In this document: piece by piece, positions 62,832-64,000 of the stretch
Layout: every line of letters starts with the position of its first letter
Position numbering within the stretch: position 1 is the first letter of the stretch
Origin: Kordiimonas pumila
Lineage (GTDB): Bacteria > Pseudomonadota > Alphaproteobacteria > Sphingomonadales > Kordiimonadaceae
Assembly: GCF_015240255.1 (NCBI RefSeq)
Contig: NZ_CP061205.1
Coordinates: forward strand, 2,749,501-2,813,500
DNA: 64,000 nucleotides
Reading direction: 5' to 3'
The notes under the pieces: generated by a model
What the model was told of the DNA's origin: nothing
The model's database searches: none
Seen by the model: only the letters and a program-made list of their open reading frames with translations
Position numbers and translations under genes: made by a program

Positions 62832-64000
62832 TGGAAAAGGAAAGCGCAGAAAGCCCTGATCCTGAAACTACCTCTCTATGCAGAAGCTGTTTTCATATTT
62901 TTTACAACCAGCCCCATTGCCCTCAATGTGGTAAAAACAGAATAGTTACTCACCCTGAACTGCTAACCCTAACCATTGCGCACATGGACTGCGATGCGTT
63001 TTATGCTGCCGTTGAAAAGCGAGATAACCCAGAACTTGCATCAAAGCCTGTCATAATTGGAGGTGAAACCAGAGGTGTAGTATCAACCGCATGTTACATA
63101 GCCCGTATGTACGGTGTTAAATCAGCAATGCCCATGTATAAGGCAAAAAAGCTATGCCCTGATGCTGTAATAATAAGGCCAGATATGAAGCGCTATAGAG
63201 AAGCAGGCCTTGCTGTCAGGGCAAAAATGTTGGCTCTAACACCACAAATTGAACCAATCTCCATCGATGAAGCCTTTCTCGACCTGTCCGGCACAGAAAA
63301 ACTGCATAAAGCAGTTCCAGCTGCCATGTTGGCAAAACTGGCTCATGAAATTGAAAAAGAAATTGGCATAACAATTTCAGTTGGACTTGCAGCCAATAAA
63401 TTTCTGGCAAAGCTAGCATCTGATATGAATAAACCCCGTGGATTCACTGTGATCGGTAATTTTGATGCAGTTTCCTTACTTGCAACCCTTCCGGTAACAG
63501 CTATTTACGGTATCGGTCAGAAAACAGCCAAAACACTTGCTCGTGATGGTCTAAGTAGAATTAGCCAATTACAGGAAATAGATGAAGCTACATTAATACG
63601 GCGATACGGCGAAACAGGCCAGCGGCTGTACAAATTATCTCGCGGCATTGACACAAGAAAAGTAACAGCTGAAAGAGATACGAAAAGCATATCGTCAGAA
63701 CGTACCCTTGAAAAAGACCTTGCCTCCTACGATGAACTGGAAATGAAATTATGGCGGTGCTGCGAGCAGGTAGCCGCAGACCTTAAACATAAAAACCTTG
63801 CAGGCATCACTATTCACCTCAAATTAAAAACCAGCATGCACCGCGTTATTTCACGGTCTAGAACACTACAAGAACCAACACAACTGACGATGACACTGTT
63901 TGAAACAGGCAAAAGCTTATTAGTACCTCTTGTCGATGGCACCCCTTACAGGCTCATTGGCATTGGGGTGAGCCAGTTTCGAGACCTCTGGCTTGCGGAC
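62831..64000 (+). CDS. dinB: DNA polymerase IV (partial)
   Basis: The first 390 codons of a Y-family translesion polymerase, open at the right edge. An N-terminal zinc ribbon (Cys17 and Cys20 in LCRSC, then CPQC) precedes the polymerase; this extension is found in alphaproteobacterial DinB. The palm has HMDCDAFYAAVEKRDNP (metal Asp), CYIARMYGVKSAMPM and SIDEAFLDLSG (Asp-Glu), the thumb has VGLAANKFLAKLASDMNKP, and the little-finger domain follows. ATG at 62831 overlaps the HAD stop. Its C-terminus is not in the window. Confidence 0.95.
   Translation, partial: MEKESAESPDPETTSLCRSCFHIFYNQPHCPQCGKNRIVTHPELLTLTIAHMDCDAFYAAVEKRDNPELASKPVIIGGETRGVVSTACYIARMYGVKSAMPMYKAKKLCPDAVIIRPDMKRYREAGLAVRAKMLALTPQIEPISIDEAFLDLSGTEKLHKAVPAAMLAKLAHEIEKEIGITISVGLAANKFLAKLASDMNKPRGFTVIGNFDAVSLLATLPVTAIYGIGQKTAKTLARDGLSRISQLQEIDEATLIRRYGETGQRLYKLSRGIDTRKVTAERDTKSISSERTLEKDLASYDELEMKLWRCCEQVAADLKHKNLAGITIHLKLKTSMHRVISRSRTLQEPTQLTMTLFETGKSLLVPLVDGTPYRLIGIGVSQFRDLWLAD

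Noticed and set aside
1-64000. Possible tRNA, rRNA, tmRNA, CRISPR, IS or phage elements
   Set aside because: No cloverleaf sets, spaced repeats, transposase frames or integrase genes were found; intergenic gaps are short.

Overview
The window reads as a chromosomal segment of an alphaproteobacterium with moderate GC. The evidence is gene content and order: rpoZ-relA-pyrE-DUF2062-pdxJ-rnc-era-recO-parC, dapA-smpB, gatCAB, ruvX-pyrB-pyrC-plsY-dprA-topA-rnr-rpmG, pleD-divK and DUF3572-HAD-dinB are all arrangements typical of that class. The secreted metallopeptidases, TRAP transporter, SLC13 permease and abundant c-di-GMP and phosphorelay proteins would fit a marine, Kordiimonas-like lineage, but that placement is inference. 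No tRNA, rRNA, CRISPR array, prophage or insertion sequence was seen.

Layout. 1-1571 (minus): a sulfide/persulfide-type operon (CsoR-family repressor, rhodanese with membrane tail, MBL-fold hydrolase cut by the window edge) with a visible promoter and overlapping operator-like palindrome. 1633-8854: an NAD-dependent beta-hydroxyacid dehydrogenase, a penicillin/AHL acylase-family N-terminal-nucleophile hydrolase, an orphan MotB, an SLC13 permease with RCK_C domains, and Bpt. 8964-12212: a complete TakP-type TRAP transporter. 12809-22844 (minus): parC, recO, era, rnc, pdxJ, DUF2062, pyrE, relA/spoT, rpoZ, folK; acpS and lepB, usual between pdxJ and rnc, are absent. 22991-25141: NYN nuclease, family-5 uracil-DNA glycosylase, and a CNB-FHA fusion. 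25193-26684 (minus): two paralogous secreted proteins of unknown function, each with its own duplicated upstream region and terminator. 26978-28361 (minus): smpB and dapA.

28610-41270 is the accessory, envelope-directed part: an EF-hand protein, an M1 peptidase, a membrane diguanylate cyclase, a DUF6702-like protein, a small secreted protein, a large metzincin-type DUF5117 protease, a Sel1 protein, a CBS-domain histidine kinase and three glycine-zipper envelope proteins.

41378-57089 returns to housekeeping: gatBAC (minus), GNAT acetyltransferase, DUF3089 hydrolase, ruvX, pyrB with a catalytically degenerate pyrC, plsY, dprA, topA, rnr and rpmG. 55956-61692 (minus) is a signalling block: an Hpt plus pseudo-receiver protein, a CHASE hybrid kinase, PleD and DivK. 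The window ends with DUF3572, a HAD hydrolase and a partial dinB with an N-terminal zinc ribbon.

The strongest leads are the duplicated secreted-protein locus beside the CNB-FHA protein, the Hpt/pseudo-receiver protein inside the DivK-PleD neighbourhood, the PyrC homologue that has lost its substrate loop and metal ligands, the missing acpS-lepB, and the CsoR-family repressor with a non-canonical cysteine pair.
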